DNA from: Ciceribacter lividus
GTDB lineage: Bacteria > Pseudomonadota > Alphaproteobacteria > Rhizobiales > Rhizobiaceae
Direction: 5' to 3'
Assembly: GCF_003337715.1 (NCBI RefSeq)
Contig: NZ_QPIX01000003.1
Coordinates: forward strand, 350,051 to 414,050
DNA length: 64,000 bases
The notes under the pieces were generated by a model. The model made no database searches. It had not been told where the DNA came from and saw nothing but the letters and a program-made list of their open reading frames with translations. Shown one piece after another: positions 44,259-54,486 of this stretch. The translations under genes and the position numbers were made by a program. Position 1 is the first letter of the stretch. Each line of letters starts with the position of its first letter.

Positions 44259-46076
44259 TCAGGAGTTCTCCGAGCCGGTATGGGCGCGAACGGCGGCCTC
44301 GACATCATCCGGCGTCGTGCGCTTCGGCTTCACCAGGGGTTCCGGCCGGACGGGACGGTTGTGCAGCATGTGCCGACCGGCATGCAGGCCGCCCGTCAGC
44401 TGGATGCGCAGCCGCTCCTCGTCGCGACGGCGGATATCCTCGCCGATCGCGAGGGCTTCCTCCTCGCTCATGCCGAGGGCTTCCAGCGTCTTGCGGCCGA
44501 AGAGCAGGCCCGATTCCAGTGTCTCGCGCAGCTCGTATTCGACGTTCCGCGCCCTGAGCGACAGGCTGTGGATACGGTCGTAGGAGCGGACGAAGAGCCG
44601 CACGTCGGGGCATTCGGCGAGAATGAGATCGACGATCCGGTCGGTCGTCTCCTTCTTCTGCGTGCAGACCGCGACGATCTTCGCCCGCTTCAGCCCCGCC
44701 GCGCGCAGCACGTCGAGCCGGTTGCCGTCGCCGTAGTAGATGCGGAAACCGAAGGAGGCCGCCTGGCGGATGCGGTCGGCGGAATCGTCGATGATCGTCA
44801 CGTCGCGCCCGCTTGCGAGCAGGATCTGTGCGGCGATCTGGGCGAAACGCGAAAACCCGATGATCAGTACGTCGGAGCCCGCACCTTCGAAGTCCTCGTC
44901 GAGTTCCTCGCGGCTGTCGCCTGTGAGCAGGCGGCGCGAGAGCGTCGCGCCGATCGGCGTCAGCGCCATGGTCAGCGTGACAATCGAGATCAGCAGCGAG
45001 GCGGTGCCGTTCGAAAGAAGCTGTTGCGTGGTCGCGGTCGTGAACAGCACGAAGCCGAACTCGCCGCCCTGCGGCAGCAGAAAGGCGATCCGCACCGCAT
45101 CGTCGTGCGAGGAACCGGATGTCCGGCAAAGGCCGTAGAGGATCGCGGCCTTGATCGCCATCACTGCCGGCACGGCGACAAGCACGAGAGCGAGATTGTC
45201 CAGGATGACCTTCAGGTCGAGCGATAGGCCGACGGCCATGAAGAACAGCCCGAGCAGCACTCCGCGGAAAGGCTCGATGTCGGCTTCGAGTTCGTGGCGG
45301 TAGGAGGATTCGGCGAGCATCACGCCGGACAGGAAGGCGCCCATCGCCATGGAAAGGCCGGCGAGCTGCATCAGCACCGCCGATCCGAGCACCACCAGCA
45401 GCGCCGCGGCGATCATCACCTCCCGCGCGCCGGTGCGGGCGATGATCTGGAAGAGAGGCGTCAGAAGGTAGCGTCCGGCCATCACCATCGCGACGATGGC
45501 GAGCACGGCGACGACCGAGTCGACGAGCACGGATCCGTTGGCCGCCTCCTGGCGGCTGGACAGGATGGAAATCATCGCGAGCAGCGGGACGATCGCAAGG
45601 TCCTGCAGCAGCAGGATCGAGAACGAGCGCTGGCCGTAGCGGGTGTTCATGTCGCCGGCGTCGTTCAGCAGCTGCAGGGCGAAGGCGGTCGAGGAAAGCG
45701 CGAGCCCGAAGCCGGCGACCAGACCGCCGCGCCAGTCGACGAGACCGGAGAAGACGGCGGCGCCCGTGAGCGCGAGACCGGTCAGCAGCACCTGCGCCGT
45801 TCCGAGCCCGAAGATGTCGGCGCGCATGCGCCAGAGCCGCGAGGGATTGAGTTCGAGGCCGATGATGAAGAGCAGGAACACCACGCCGAGTTCGGCGACG
45901 GCGAGAATTTCGCCCGCACCCGTCAGCAGGTGAAGAATGGGGCCGATGACAACACCGGCGGCAAGATAGCCGAGCACGGTCCCGAGGCCGAGCTTGCGGA
46001 AGATCGGGGCCGCCACGACAGCCCCGCCGAGCAGAAGCAGGGTTTCGGTAAAGAGCGCGTCGGGTGCCGTCGTCAA
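44259..46076 (-). CDS. CPA2-family monovalent cation/proton antiporter (KefB-like)
   Basis: A 605-residue protein with about 12 membrane helices (residues 10-385, with GLALSSTAFALQLL and LPQGGEFGFVLF), then a cytoplasmic TrkA-N Rossmann domain (DVLIIGFSRFAQIAAQIL) and a polar tail. Such proteins exchange K+ or Na+ for H+ and are gated by nucleotide or glutathione. The start is TTG at 46076, with AAGGAG about 9 nt upstream. Convergent with the patatin gene, 6 bp apart. Confidence 0.9.
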   Translation of the reverse strand: MTTAPDALFTETLLLLGGAVVAAPIFRKLGLGTVLGYLAAGVVIGPILHLLTGAGEILAVAELGVVFLLFIIGLELNPSRLWRMRADIFGLGTAQVLLTGLALTGAAVFSGLVDWRGGLVAGFGLALSSTAFALQLLNDAGDMNTRYGQRSFSILLLQDLAIVPLLAMISILSSRQEAANGSVLVDSVVAVLAIVAMVMAGRYLLTPLFQIIARTGAREVMIAAALLVVLGSAVLMQLAGLSMAMGAFLSGVMLAESSYRHELEADIEPFRGVLLGLFFMAVGLSLDLKVILDNLALVLVAVPAVMAIKAAILYGLCRTSGSSHDDAVRIAFLLPQGGEFGFVLFTTATTQQLLSNGTASLLISIVTLTMALTPIGATLSRRLLTGDSREELDEDFEGAGSDVLIIGFSRFAQIAAQILLASGRDVTIIDDSADRIRQAASFGFRIYYGDGNRLDVLRAAGLKRAKIVAVCTQKKETTDRIVDLILAECPDVRLFVRSYDRIHSLSLRARNVEYELRETLESGLLFGRKTLEALGMSEEEALAIGEDIRRRDEERLRIQLTGGLHAGRHMLHNRPVRPEPLVKPKRTTPDDVEAAVRAHTGSENS

Positions 46077-46171
46077 GCTGTCATTCTCCTTCTCTGTCTA
46101 TCGTGACGGCTCTCGGGAATCGGCGCCGCGGCCCTTGATGCCTACTGGAATGCACAATACATGGAGCCCTA

Positions 46172-47533
46172 ATGAAAGGCCAAGTCATGACCCCTGAAAT
46201 CGATTCCGCCACTCTCCTTTCCCGCGCCGGCCAGCTCGTCGATCTCGCCCTGAAGGCGGGAGCCGACAGTGCGGACGCGGTCATCGTCCGGTCGCGCTCG
46301 AAATCGGTCGGCGTTCGGTTGGGTAAGGTGGAGACGACGGAGTCGTCCGAAAGCGACGACTTCTCGCTGCGGGTCTTCATCGGCAGGCAGGTCGCGAGCG
46401 TTTCGGCCAATCCCGGCTTCGATCTGAAGGTGCTTGCCGAGCGGGCGGTCGCGATGGCGAAGGTGTCGCCGGAAGACCCCTTCGCCGGTCTCGCCGACGC
46501 GGCTGATCTCGCACGCTCCTATCCCGACCTCGATCTCTTCGATCCGGCCGAGGTATCGAGTGACGAATTGCGCGATGCGGCCCTTTCGGCGGAAGAGGCG
46601 GCGCTTGCGGTCAAGGGGGTCTCCAACTCGGTCGGAGCGGGAGCCTCGGCCGGCATGGGCGGTCTCGTGCTCGTTACATCGCACGGCTTTTCCGGCAGCT
46701 TCCAGTCCTCGCGCTTCGGCTGCTCCGTCGGCGTCATCGCCGGCGAGGGCACGCGGATGGAGCGCGACCACGACTTCGACAGCCGGCTCTTCCATGCCGA
46801 TCTTGATCCTGCTTCCGAAATCGGGCGACGGGCCGGCGAGCGGGCGGTCCGCCGCCTCGATCCCCGCCAGGTCGAAACCGGCCAGAACGTCACCGTCGTC
46901 TTCGACCCGCGCGTGGCGCGCGGCTTCGTCGGCCATATCGCCGGCGCGATCAATGGTGCGGCGGTCGCCCGCAAGACTTCCTTCCTGCGCGATCGCATGG
47001 GAACGGAGGTGCTGAAGCCCGGGTTGAACATCACGGACGATCCGCTGAAGGTGCGCGGCTCCGGCTCGCGGCCCTTCGACGGCGAGGGTGTGAAGGGCGA
47101 GAAGCTGGTGATGATCGAGGACGGCGTCCTGAAGCACTGGTTCCTGTCTTCCTCCGCGGCCCGCGAACTCGGCCTCCATACCAACGGCCGTGGCTCGCGC
47201 GGTGGAACGGCCGTTTCCCCGACCTCGACCAACCTGGCGCTCGAGCCGGGCAGCGTTGCGCCGGAGGATCTGATCCGCTCCGTCGGTACCGGCTTCTACG
47301 TCACCGAGCTGATCGGCCAGGGCGTCAACATGGTGACCGGCGAGTACAGCCGCGGCGCCACCGGTTTCTGGATCGAGAACGGCGAGCTTGCCTATCCCGT
47401 TTCCGGCGTGACGATCGCGTCGAACCTGAAAGACATGTTCATGCGGCTGACCGCGGCGAGCGATATCGACCGCAAGTTTGCCGTCGCGTCGCCGACCATC
47501 GCCATCGAGGGCATGACGATCGCCGGCCGCTGA
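46172..47533 (+). CDS. pmbA: PmbA/TldE family metalloprotease component
   Basis: A 453-residue TldE-like protein: DLALKAGADSADAVIVRSRS at the start, DPRVARGFVGHIAGAINGAAVARKTSF in the middle (split when quoted: FDPRVARGF, GAINGAAV), and the C-terminal NGRGSRGG and TNLALEPGS. With TldD it degrades or matures peptides. Start ATG at 46172 with GGAG upstream; a second ATG at 46187 is possible. Confidence 0.9.
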   Translation: MKGQVMTPEIDSATLLSRAGQLVDLALKAGADSADAVIVRSRSKSVGVRLGKVETTESSESDDFSLRVFIGRQVASVSANPGFDLKVLAERAVAMAKVSPEDPFAGLADAADLARSYPDLDLFDPAEVSSDELRDAALSAEEAALAVKGVSNSVGAGASAGMGGLVLVTSHGFSGSFQSSRFGCSVGVIAGEGTRMERDHDFDSRLFHADLDPASEIGRRAGERAVRRLDPRQVETGQNVTVVFDPRVARGFVGHIAGAINGAAVARKTSFLRDRMGTEVLKPGLNITDDPLKVRGSGSRPFDGEGVKGEKLVMIEDGVLKHWFLSSSAARELGLHTNGRGSRGGTAVSPTSTNLALEPGSVAPEDLIRSVGTGFYVTELIGQGVNMVTGEYSRGATGFWIENGELAYPVSGVTIASNLKDMFMRLTAASDIDRKFAVASPTIAIEGMTIAGR

Positions 47534-47566
47534 CGTGACCCGCAAAACGCAGAGGATGGTGCCATT

Positions 47567-48376
47567 ATGACCACCGCTCTCATTTCCGACTGGCAGGCGG
47601 ATATCGACCTGATCGCCGCCGCGGCACGGGAGGCGGCCGCCGTCGCGCTGACCTTCTTCGGCCAGTCGCCGCAGGTCTGGTGGAAGAACGAGGGCCGCTC
47701 GCCGGTCAGCGCCGCCGACCACGCCGCAAACGAATGCCTCGAAGAGCGGTTGCGCACCGCCCGTCCGTCCTACGGCTGGCTTTCGGAGGAAACCGACGAC
47801 GATCTCGGCCGGTTGAAATCGGACACCCTGTTCGTCGTCGACCCGATCGACGGTACGCGCGCCTTCATCGGCAACAAACCGACCTGGTGCGTCAGCGTCG
47901 CCGTCGTTCATCGCGGCAAGCCGGTGGCCGGCGTTCTCGTCGCGCCGGCGCTCGGCGAGGAGTATTCGGCGGTCGAAGGCGGACCGGCGCTGAAGAACGG
48001 CAAGCCGATCACGGTCGCCGCCTTCGATCCGGTGAAGAAACTGCGCGTCGCAACCCCGATGGACATTGTCGATGTGTTCGACGCGCCGCTGAAGGGCCGC
48101 ATCGAACGCGTCGAACACGTCCCTTCGCTCGCCTACCGGATCGCGATGGTCGCCGAAGGCCGCATCGACGCCACGTTCGTCAAGCCGAACTCCCATGACT
48201 GGGACATCGCAGCCGCCGATCTCATCCTGCGGCAGGCCGGAGGGCGGCTCACCGATCTCGGTGGAAACGCACTCACCTACAATCGTCCGGAGGTCACCCA
48301 CGGCGTCCTGTGCGCGGCGGTTGAAGGCGAGCTTCCGGATCTCCTCGAGAGGCTTGCCGCCTTCCCGCGCGGTTGA
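47567..48376 (+). CDS. cysQ: Inositol monophosphatase/CysQ-like bisphosphate nucleotidase
   Basis: A 269-residue IMPase-fold phosphatase: SEETDDD (first metal site), DPIDGTRAFIGNK (second metal-binding motif) and SHDWDIAAADLILRQAGG. The CysQ name reflects the usual annotation of this rhizobial gene upstream of waaA; a sugar or inositol phosphate is an alternative substrate. Follows pmbA by 33 bp. Confidence 0.82.
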   Translation: MTTALISDWQADIDLIAAAAREAAAVALTFFGQSPQVWWKNEGRSPVSAADHAANECLEERLRTARPSYGWLSEETDDDLGRLKSDTLFVVDPIDGTRAFIGNKPTWCVSVAVVHRGKPVAGVLVAPALGEEYSAVEGGPALKNGKPITVAAFDPVKKLRVATPMDIVDVFDAPLKGRIERVEHVPSLAYRIAMVAEGRIDATFVKPNSHDWDIAAADLILRQAGGRLTDLGGNALTYNRPEVTHGVLCAAVEGELPDLLERLAAFPRG

Positions 48377-48438
48377 CGTTTCCGTCGAAATCGATCACAG
48401 GAAAAGGGGAGGCGAACACGAATGGAAAGAAACGTAGA

Positions 48439-48690
48439 ATGACCGAATCCAGCGATCAGAAGCAGCTCCTCCACCTCGTCTTCGGCGGTGAGCTGACCAG
48501 CCTCAAGGACGTGCATTTCAAGGACCTGAACGATCTCGACATCGTCGGTATCTTCCCCGATTATGCAAGCGCGCTGGCGGCGTGGAAGGGTAAGGCCCAG
48601 GCCACTGTCGACAACGCCCACATGCGCTATTTCATCGTGCACATGCACCGCCTGTTGACCCCGGGTGAGAAGGTCGCGGGTCAGGACTGA
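48439..48690 (+). CDS. DUF4170 family protein
   Basis: An 83-residue acidic protein: LLHLVFGGELTSLKDVHFKDLNDLDIVGIFPDY then HMRYFIVHMHRLL (read in parts). This matches the small DUF4170 family, generally found between an IMPase-like gene and waaA in Rhizobiales. Function unknown; conserved linkage suggests a link to Kdo/lipid A biosynthesis. Confidence 0.8.
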   Translation: MTESSDQKQLLHLVFGGELTSLKDVHFKDLNDLDIVGIFPDYASALAAWKGKAQATVDNAHMRYFIVHMHRLLTPGEKVAGQD

Positions 48691-48704
48691 TGAATTCGAC
48701 CGTG

Positions 48705-48732
48705 CCGCATCCGGTCTTTAGATCGGGTGCGG
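48705..48732. repeat. Imperfect hairpin between DUF4170 and waaA
   Basis: CCGCATCCGGTC (48705-48716) faces GATCGGGTGCGG (48721-48732) around a TTTA loop; pairing is complete if two G-U pairs are allowed. There is no T-run right after, so it could attenuate transcription into waaA rather than end it. Confidence 0.4.
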
Positions 48733-48844
48733 TGGCGGGACGTCAATTTTTGAACGCAGTTTTGCAGCATCGACAGTTTCAGTTTGGCCAGCCTGATCGA
48801 AAGGGCGCCATGGCACCGAAAGCTAAGAGAAGCGGTCTTTATTG

Positions 48845-50170
48845 ATGGCGATGATTGACGGTTTCGCATCGATGGCGATTACCGGCTACAGCTGGGCGGG
48901 CATTGCTGCCTACCCGCTCGCCGGACCGCTGCTGGCGTTGCGGGCCGCCAAGGGCAAGGAAGACCGCGCGCGTCGGCTGGAGCGCTTCGGCTATCCCTCG
49001 ATAGACCGTCCGCACGGACCGCTCGTCTGGATTCATGCCGCGAGCGTGGGCGAGACGCTTGCCGTCATCGGCCTCATGCGCGAGTTGCGCCGCCGCGACA
49101 TCAACGTCTTGCTGACCACCGGAACCGTCACCTCCGCCGAACTCGTGCGGCTGCGCCTCGACGGGGAAATCATCCACCAGTATGTGCCCCTCGACTTGAG
49201 GCCGGCGGTGCGCCGTTTCCTCGACTACTGGGGACCGGATATCGCCATCTCAGTCGAGTCCGAGATATGGCCGACGACGCTCGGCGAGCTCGACCGGCGC
49301 CACATTCCGCAGATCCTCGTCAACGCCCGCATGTCGGACCGCTCCTTCGAGCGCTGGCATCGCCACAATTCGATCGCCGAGGCGCTGTTTTCCAGGCTTT
49401 CACTGGTGATTGCGCAATCGGATGTCGATGCCGAGCGCTTCCGTGATCTCGGCGCATGGCCGGTCGCCGTCTCCGGCAACCTCAAGGTCGATGGCGACGC
49501 GCCGCCCTGCGACATGACGGTGCTTGCCCGTTATCGGGAGCAGATCGGCCATCGCAAGACCTGGGCGGCCATCTCCACCTTCGAGGGCGAGGAAAAGATC
49601 GCCGTCATGGTGCATCGGGCGCTGAAGGCCCATGTCGGATTGTTGACCATCATCGTGCCGCGCCATCCCGAACGCTGCGACGAACTCGAGGCGATGATGG
49701 TCGAGAAGGGGCTGAAGGTCGCGCGCCGCACCCGCGAGGACGCGATCACCCCTGATACGGACGTCTTTCTCGGGGATACGATCGGCGAGATGGGGCTCTA
49801 TCTGCGGTTGACGGAGATCGCCTTCGTCGGTCGCTCGATCACCGGACAGGGCGGACAGAATCCGCTTGAGCCGGCGATGCTGGGCTGCGCCGTGCTGACC
49901 GGACCGAATGTCGAGAACTTCCGTGACAGCTATCAGCGGCTGGTGCGCAACGGCAATGCCCGGATCGTGCGCGACGCCGAAATGCTGGCGAAGGCCGTGC
50001 ACTTCCTCTCGGTCAACGACCTCGCCCGCCACAAGATGATCGATGCGGGCACCGAGACGCTGCAGGAGATGCGCGGCGCGCTCGTCGCGACCATCAAGGG
50101 GCTGGAGCCCTATATCAACCCTCTCACCGTCAAGGCGCGGCTGGAGCCGCGCGCCGCACGGCAGCGCTGA
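48845..50170 (+). CDS. waaA: 3-deoxy-D-manno-octulosonic acid transferase
   Basis: A 441-residue GT-B enzyme of family GT30: WIHAASVGETLAVIGL near residue 61, LLTTGTVTSAEL, ESEIWPT and, in the second half, GDTIGEMGLYLRLTEIAFVG and GGQNPLEPAMLGC. It transfers Kdo from CMP-Kdo to lipid IVA at the inner membrane. Start ATG at 48845, with ATG 48851 possible. One N-terminal membrane anchor (residues 8-30). Confidence 0.93.
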   Translation: MAMIDGFASMAITGYSWAGIAAYPLAGPLLALRAAKGKEDRARRLERFGYPSIDRPHGPLVWIHAASVGETLAVIGLMRELRRRDINVLLTTGTVTSAELVRLRLDGEIIHQYVPLDLRPAVRRFLDYWGPDIAISVESEIWPTTLGELDRRHIPQILVNARMSDRSFERWHRHNSIAEALFSRLSLVIAQSDVDAERFRDLGAWPVAVSGNLKVDGDAPPCDMTVLARYREQIGHRKTWAAISTFEGEEKIAVMVHRALKAHVGLLTIIVPRHPERCDELEAMMVEKGLKVARRTREDAITPDTDVFLGDTIGEMGLYLRLTEIAFVGRSITGQGGQNPLEPAMLGCAVLTGPNVENFRDSYQRLVRNGNARIVRDAEMLAKAVHFLSVNDLARHKMIDAGTETLQEMRGALVATIKGLEPYINPLTVKARLEPRAARQR

Positions 50171-50190
50171 AGAAGAAAAGAGTACAGGAC

Positions 50191-50898
50191 ATGGACCGGG
50201 GTGCGGGGATCGCAGGGATCCTCTTCGACAAGGACGGAACGCTTCTCGATTTCGATGCGAGCTGGGCACCGGTCAACCGCAAGCTGGCACTGCTGGCGGC
50301 CGGAGGCGACCCGTCGCTCGCCGATCGCCTGTTGCTCGCCTGTGGCATGGATCCAGTGAGCGGCCATATCGTGCCGGACAGTCTGTTTGCCGCCGGCAAC
50401 ACCCGCGAGATCGCCGAGGGTCTCGTGGCTGCAGGTTCTCCGATCTCCAGCGAGGAGCTGGTCCCGGTCCTCGACGAACTCTTCGCCGATGCCGCCGACC
50501 TCTCGGTTCCCGTCATCGAGCTGGCGCCGCTCTTCTCACGCCTGCATGGACGCGGCCTGAAACTCGGCATTGCGTCGAGCGACAACGAAAAGTCCATCCG
50601 CCGCATCGTCGAGCGTTTCGGCATCACCGAGTACGTCGATTTCGTCGCCGGCTACGACAGCGGTCACGGTTCGAAGCCCGAGGCCGGCATGGTGCTCGGC
50701 TTCTGCCGGGCGACGGGGCTCGTGCCCGGTGCGGTCGCCGTCGTCGGCGACAACAATCACGACATGCATATGGGACACAACGCCGGCGCGGGGCTCAAGG
50801 TCGCGGTGCTGAGCGGGACCGGCTCGCAGGCGACGCTCGCCGAGGCCTGCGACGTCTGCCTGAACGACATCAGCGAGCTCGAAGCCCTGCTCGCCTGA
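50191..50898 (+). CDS. HAD-IA phosphatase (Gph-like) in the waaA-lpxK cluster
   Basis: A 235-residue HAD-IA enzyme: LFDKDGTLLDF (motif I near residue 12), ASSDNEKS (motif II), HGSKPEAGM (Lys) and VVGDNNHDM (motif IV). The first Asp is followed by KDG as in phosphoglycolate phosphatases. It sits between waaA and lpxK and could be a sugar-phosphate phosphatase; substrate unknown. Confidence 0.85.
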   Translation: MDRGAGIAGILFDKDGTLLDFDASWAPVNRKLALLAAGGDPSLADRLLLACGMDPVSGHIVPDSLFAAGNTREIAEGLVAAGSPISSEELVPVLDELFADAADLSVPVIELAPLFSRLHGRGLKLGIASSDNEKSIRRIVERFGITEYVDFVAGYDSGHGSKPEAGMVLGFCRATGLVPGAVAVVGDNNHDMHMGHNAGAGLKVAVLSGTGSQATLAEACDVCLNDISELEALLA

Positions 50899-51016
50899 AG
50901 GCGGCTGGAGGCATCGCCCACGAGACGGGTTGACGAAGGCCATCCGCCTGCGGTCTGTTGCATCATCGTAAACAAAGGCTTTCCGGCGGAGCCGCGACGA
51001 GCAGGGGGAGGACGTG

Positions 51017-52060
51017 ATGGTATCGGAAGCCCCACCCTTCTGGTGGACGAAGCCGGATTGGCGCGCCTGGGCGCTGTCGCCGTTCTCGTTTCTCTACGGC
51101 CAGATCGCCGGCCGGCGGATGGCGAACGGCAAGCGCCTGTCCTCGCCCGTTCCGGTCATCTGCGTCGGCAATTTCACCGTCGGCGGTGCCGGCAAGACGC
51201 CGACCGTCCTGGCGCTGGTGCGCGCGGCCCGTGCGCAGGGCCTGAAGCCCGGCATCTTGAGCCGCGGCTATGGCGGCTCGCTCGACGTGACGACCGTCGT
51301 CGATCCGGAGCACCATCGTTCGACCGACGTCGGCGACGAGCCGCTGCTGCTTGCCCGCCACGCGCTCACCGTCATTTCCCGCAAGCGCTTCGCCGGCGCC
51401 CGGCGCCTCGTCGACGAGGGGGTGGACCTGATCATCATGGATGACGGTTTCCAGAGCGCACGTCTGGCGGTCGATTTTGCCCTGATCGTCATCGACAGCA
51501 TCCGCGGCATCGGCAACGGCCATCTCGTGCCCGGCGGACCCGTTCGGGCACCGATCCGCGTGCAGATGCGTTATGTCGACGGCTTGCTGAAGGTCGGCAA
51601 CGGCACCGCCGCCGATCGCCTGGTGCGCCAGGCGGCGCGGGCCGGCAAGCCGATCTATGTCGCCTCGCTCTCGCCGCGGGGCGATGCCGGTATCTCCGGC
51701 AAGCGCGTGCTCGCCTTTGCCGGCATTGCCGATCCGGGGAAGTTCTTCCGCACCGTGGAGGAGCTGGGCGCAGAGATCGTCGAGCGCCGCGCCTTGCCCG
51801 ACCATCACCACATGGGCGAGGACGAGATTGCCGAACTGCTCGACAAGGCTGCCGCGAGCGATCTGGAACTGGTGACCACGGCGAAGGACTTCGTGCGGTT
51901 GCGCTCCGGGCCGGGGCGTGCCGAGGAACTCGCACGCAGGTGCAAGGTCGTGGACGTCGAGATGATGTTCGACGATCCCAATGCGCCGGGAAAGATCATC
52001 GACCGGGCGATCGAGGTGCATCGCGCGCGCCGGCTGAAGGAAGGACGCTACGGCGTCTAG
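51017..52060 (+). CDS. lpxK: Tetraacyldisaccharide 4'-kinase
   Basis: A 347-residue kinase of the lipid A pathway: an N-terminal hydrophobic segment near residues 15-30, then [19 protein letters not shown] (Walker A), LSRGYGG and MDDGFQ (Walker B region). It phosphorylates the 4' position of the disaccharide precursor. The ATG at 51017 has GGGGAGG upstream. Confidence 0.93.
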   Translation: MVSEAPPFWWTKPDWRAWALSPFSFLYGQIAGRRMANGKRLSSPVPVICVGNFTVGGAGKTPTVLALVRAARAQGLKPGILSRGYGGSLDVTTVVDPEHHRSTDVGDEPLLLARHALTVISRKRFAGARRLVDEGVDLIIMDDGFQSARLAVDFALIVIDSIRGIGNGHLVPGGPVRAPIRVQMRYVDGLLKVGNGTAADRLVRQAARAGKPIYVASLSPRGDAGISGKRVLAFAGIADPGKFFRTVEELGAEIVERRALPDHHHMGEDEIAELLDKAAASDLELVTTAKDFVRLRSGPGRAEELARRCKVVDVEMMFDDPNAPGKIIDRAIEVHRARRLKEGRYGV

Positions 52061-52073
52061 CGGATATGCAGCC

Positions 52074-52304
52074 TCAGCGGTTCTGGACGGGAAGGGCGCC
52101 CGCCCGCTTTTCGGCCTCGAACGATGCGGCGGCATCCACATAGGGTTCCTGCCGGGCGACGCTCCAGTAACGCAGCTCGTCGATGAGGATCGGCTTGCCG
52201 GTGACGGCGCAGACCACGTAGGAGCCGGGGGACAGGATCTGGAAGTCGGCGTCCAAGTACCGGATCTTGGCTTCCCGGTTGCCGCTGCCTTCGAAACGGT
52301 TCAT
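52074..52304 (-). CDS. DUF2093 family protein
   Basis: A 76-residue protein with the family pattern IRYLDADFQILSPGSYVVCAV then TGKPILIDELRYWSV.RQEPY (quoted in parts). The single Cys and the small size suggest a structural or zinc-ribbon-like module, but only one Cys is present. Conserved between lpxK and mutL in rhizobia; function unknown. Confidence 0.82.
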   Translation of the reverse strand: MNRFEGSGNREAKIRYLDADFQILSPGSYVVCAVTGKPILIDELRYWSVARQEPYVDAAASFEAEKRAGALPVQNR

Positions 52305-52370
52305 GTCACACTGCTCCTTCGCACGTCATTGCCCTGCCATACTCCGCGACGCGCGAAAATTCCAGAAATA

Positions 52371-54170
52371 TCAGCTGCGGCCGAATAGCCTTTCTATGTC
52401 GGAGAGCTTGAGCTCGACATAGGTCGGCCGGCCGTGATTGCACTGGCCCGAACCCGGCGTCGCCTCCATCTGGCGCAGCAGCGCGTTCATCTCCTCGACG
52501 CGCAGAACCCGGCCCGACCGCACCGAGCCGTGGCAGGCCATGGTCGCGGCGACGTGTTCCAGCCGCGCGGCGAGCCCGCCGGCCGTGTCCCATTCGGCGA
52601 TCTCGTCGGCAAGCTCGCGAACGAGCGCCTGCACATCCATTTCGCCGAGCATGGCCGGCGTCTCGCGCACGGCGACGGCGCCGGGACCGAAGCGCTCGAC
52701 CGAAAGGCCGAGTTGTTCCAGCGCCTCGGCATGGACCATCAGGCGGTCGCAGTCTTCTTCCGGCAGGTCGACGATCTCGGGGATGAGCAGTCCCTGGGAC
52801 GGCAGCCGCCTTCCGGAAAGCGCCTTGCGCATCTGCTCGAAGACGAGACGCTCGTGGGCGGCATGCTGGTCGACGATGACGAGGCCGTCCTCCGTCTGCG
52901 CGACGATGTAGTTGGCGTGGACCTGTGCGCGGGCCGCACCGAGCGGATGGCTCTCGACCGGGGGAGCGGACGGCGGAACGACAACCGGCGCTTCGGCGCG
53001 GGCTGTCGGCACGGCAACGGTGTCGAACCGGGCCTGTTGCGGTTCGGCGAACCCGAACGGGGCCGCGGCGGGCCGGTAGGGTGACGTTTCAGGGCTCCAG
53101 CTGTAGCCACCGGCGGGGTTCGGTGGACGGAAACCGGGGCGGAAGGCGCGGAGCATGCCGCCGGCGCCCGTGGTCGAGGCGCGGTCGCCCTCGCGCTGCA
53201 AGGCCTCGCGGATCGCGCCGACGATCAGGCCGCGCACCAGTCCGGGGTCACGGAAGCGGACGTCGGATTTCGCCGGGTGGACGTTGACGTCGACGAGTGC
53301 CGGGTCGATGTCGATCGACAGTACCGCCACCGGATAGCGCCCGTGCGGCACGGTTTCGGCATAGGCACCGCGGATCGCCGAGAGGATCTGCTTGTCCTGC
53401 ACCGGACGGCCGTTGACGAAGGCATATTGATGAGCCGAGTTGCCGCGATTGAAGGTCGGGACGCCGGCAAAACCGGTGAGGCGCACCTCTTCCCGTTCGG
53501 CATCGAGCGAGATCGCATTGTCGCGGAAGTCGCTGCCGAGCACCTGGGCGATGCGGGCGAGAGGATCGCCAGTCGTTGCCGGGAATTCCAGCATCGAGCG
53601 GTCGCTGCCGGAAAGCACGAAGCGGACGTGCGGGAAGGCGATGGCCATCCGCTTGACGACTTCGGTGATGGCACCTGCCTCGGCCTTTTCCGTCTTCAGG
53701 AATTTCAGCCGCGCCGGGGTCGCGAAGAAGAGGTCGCGGACCTCGACGACGGTTCCCGGATTGGCGGCGACCGGACGAACGGCCGAAACCCTGCCGCCGG
53801 CGACGCTGATCTCCGCACCTTCCGCGCTGCCGGGCACGCGGCTCGCGATCGAGAGCTTTGCGACCGAGCCGATCGAGGGCAGCGCTTCGCCGCGGAAGCC
53901 GAGGCTGCGGATGTCGAAGAGCGATTCGGAAATCTTCGAGGTGCAGTGCCGGCGAATCGCAAGTTCGAGATCGGCGGGATCCATGCCGCCGCCGTTGTCC
54001 GCCACGCGCAGCAGGCTCTTGCCGCCGCCGGCGGTCGCGACCTCGATTCGTGTGGCGCCGGCGTCGATCGCATTCTCGATCAGTTCTTTCGCCGCGCTTG
54101 CGGGACGCTCGATGACCTCACCGGCGGCGATCTGGTTGATGAGCGTTTCGGAGAGCTGTTTGATAGCCAT
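52371..54170 (-). CDS. mutL: DNA mismatch repair protein MutL
   Basis: A 599-residue MutL: N-terminal GHKL ATPase with [18 protein letters not shown] and [10 protein letters not shown]; a variable Pro/Ala-rich linker (about 330-400); and a C-terminal domain with [12 protein letters not shown], the DQHA-x2-E-x4-E endonuclease motif, plus ACHGSVRSG and CNHGRPT. It therefore looks like a nicking MutL of the MutH-less type. Start ATG at 54170. Confidence 0.95.
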   Translation of the reverse strand: MAIKQLSETLINQIAAGEVIERPASAAKELIENAIDAGATRIEVATAGGGKSLLRVADNGGGMDPADLELAIRRHCTSKISESLFDIRSLGFRGEALPSIGSVAKLSIASRVPGSAEGAEISVAGGRVSAVRPVAANPGTVVEVRDLFFATPARLKFLKTEKAEAGAITEVVKRMAIAFPHVRFVLSGSDRSMLEFPATTGDPLARIAQVLGSDFRDNAISLDAEREEVRLTGFAGVPTFNRGNSAHQYAFVNGRPVQDKQILSAIRGAYAETVPHGRYPVAVLSIDIDPALVDVNVHPAKSDVRFRDPGLVRGLIVGAIREALQREGDRASTTGAGGMLRAFRPGFRPPNPAGGYSWSPETSPYRPAAAPFGFAEPQQARFDTVAVPTARAEAPVVVPPSAPPVESHPLGAARAQVHANYIVAQTEDGLVIVDQHAAHERLVFEQMRKALSGRRLPSQGLLIPEIVDLPEEDCDRLMVHAEALEQLGLSVERFGPGAVAVRETPAMLGEMDVQALVRELADEIAEWDTAGGLAARLEHVAATMACHGSVRSGRVLRVEEMNALLRQMEATPGSGQCNHGRPTYVELKLSDIERLFGRS

Positions 54171-54486
54171 TTTGTCATTTTCCCGGATTCGGACAGGTGA
54201 GGAAAGCCTGAAAGCGCCGGAAACGGTGGAAATCCGTGTGCAGCGGCGAAAACGTTGCCACTCATCATTAAGTCCTCGTTAAGGACCAGCAACTAACGTC
54301 GGTTGTGCCCCAATACGTTCAAAGCGGGGCGGATGGTTGTTGCTGTCGACGAGGCAACCGGCCCTGCCGGACCGAGTCGGAAGCATCCATCCGGGCGTCA
54401 CCCCGGCGCCGGCGAGTTTTTCATGCGGAATGAAAGTGAAGGTTTTTGGATCGGTGCCCAGGCATTCAGTTCCTTGAGGCGGTAAT
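54171..54486. other. Divergent intergenic region mutL / PAS-REC gene
   Basis: A 316-bp region without a gene, carrying the promoters of mutL (leftward) and of the PAS-REC gene (rightward). The only recognisable element is the CtrA-like site at 54268-54282. No terminator or RNA gene is visible. Confidence 0.5.
54268..54282. promoter_or_regulatory. CtrA-type binding site
   Basis: TTAA-GTCCTCG-TTAA matches the alphaproteobacterial CtrA consensus TTAA-N7-TTAA. It lies about 100 bp upstream of mutL and 205 bp upstream of the PAS-REC gene. With eight fixed bases a chance match in a window of this size is possible. Confidence 0.45.
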
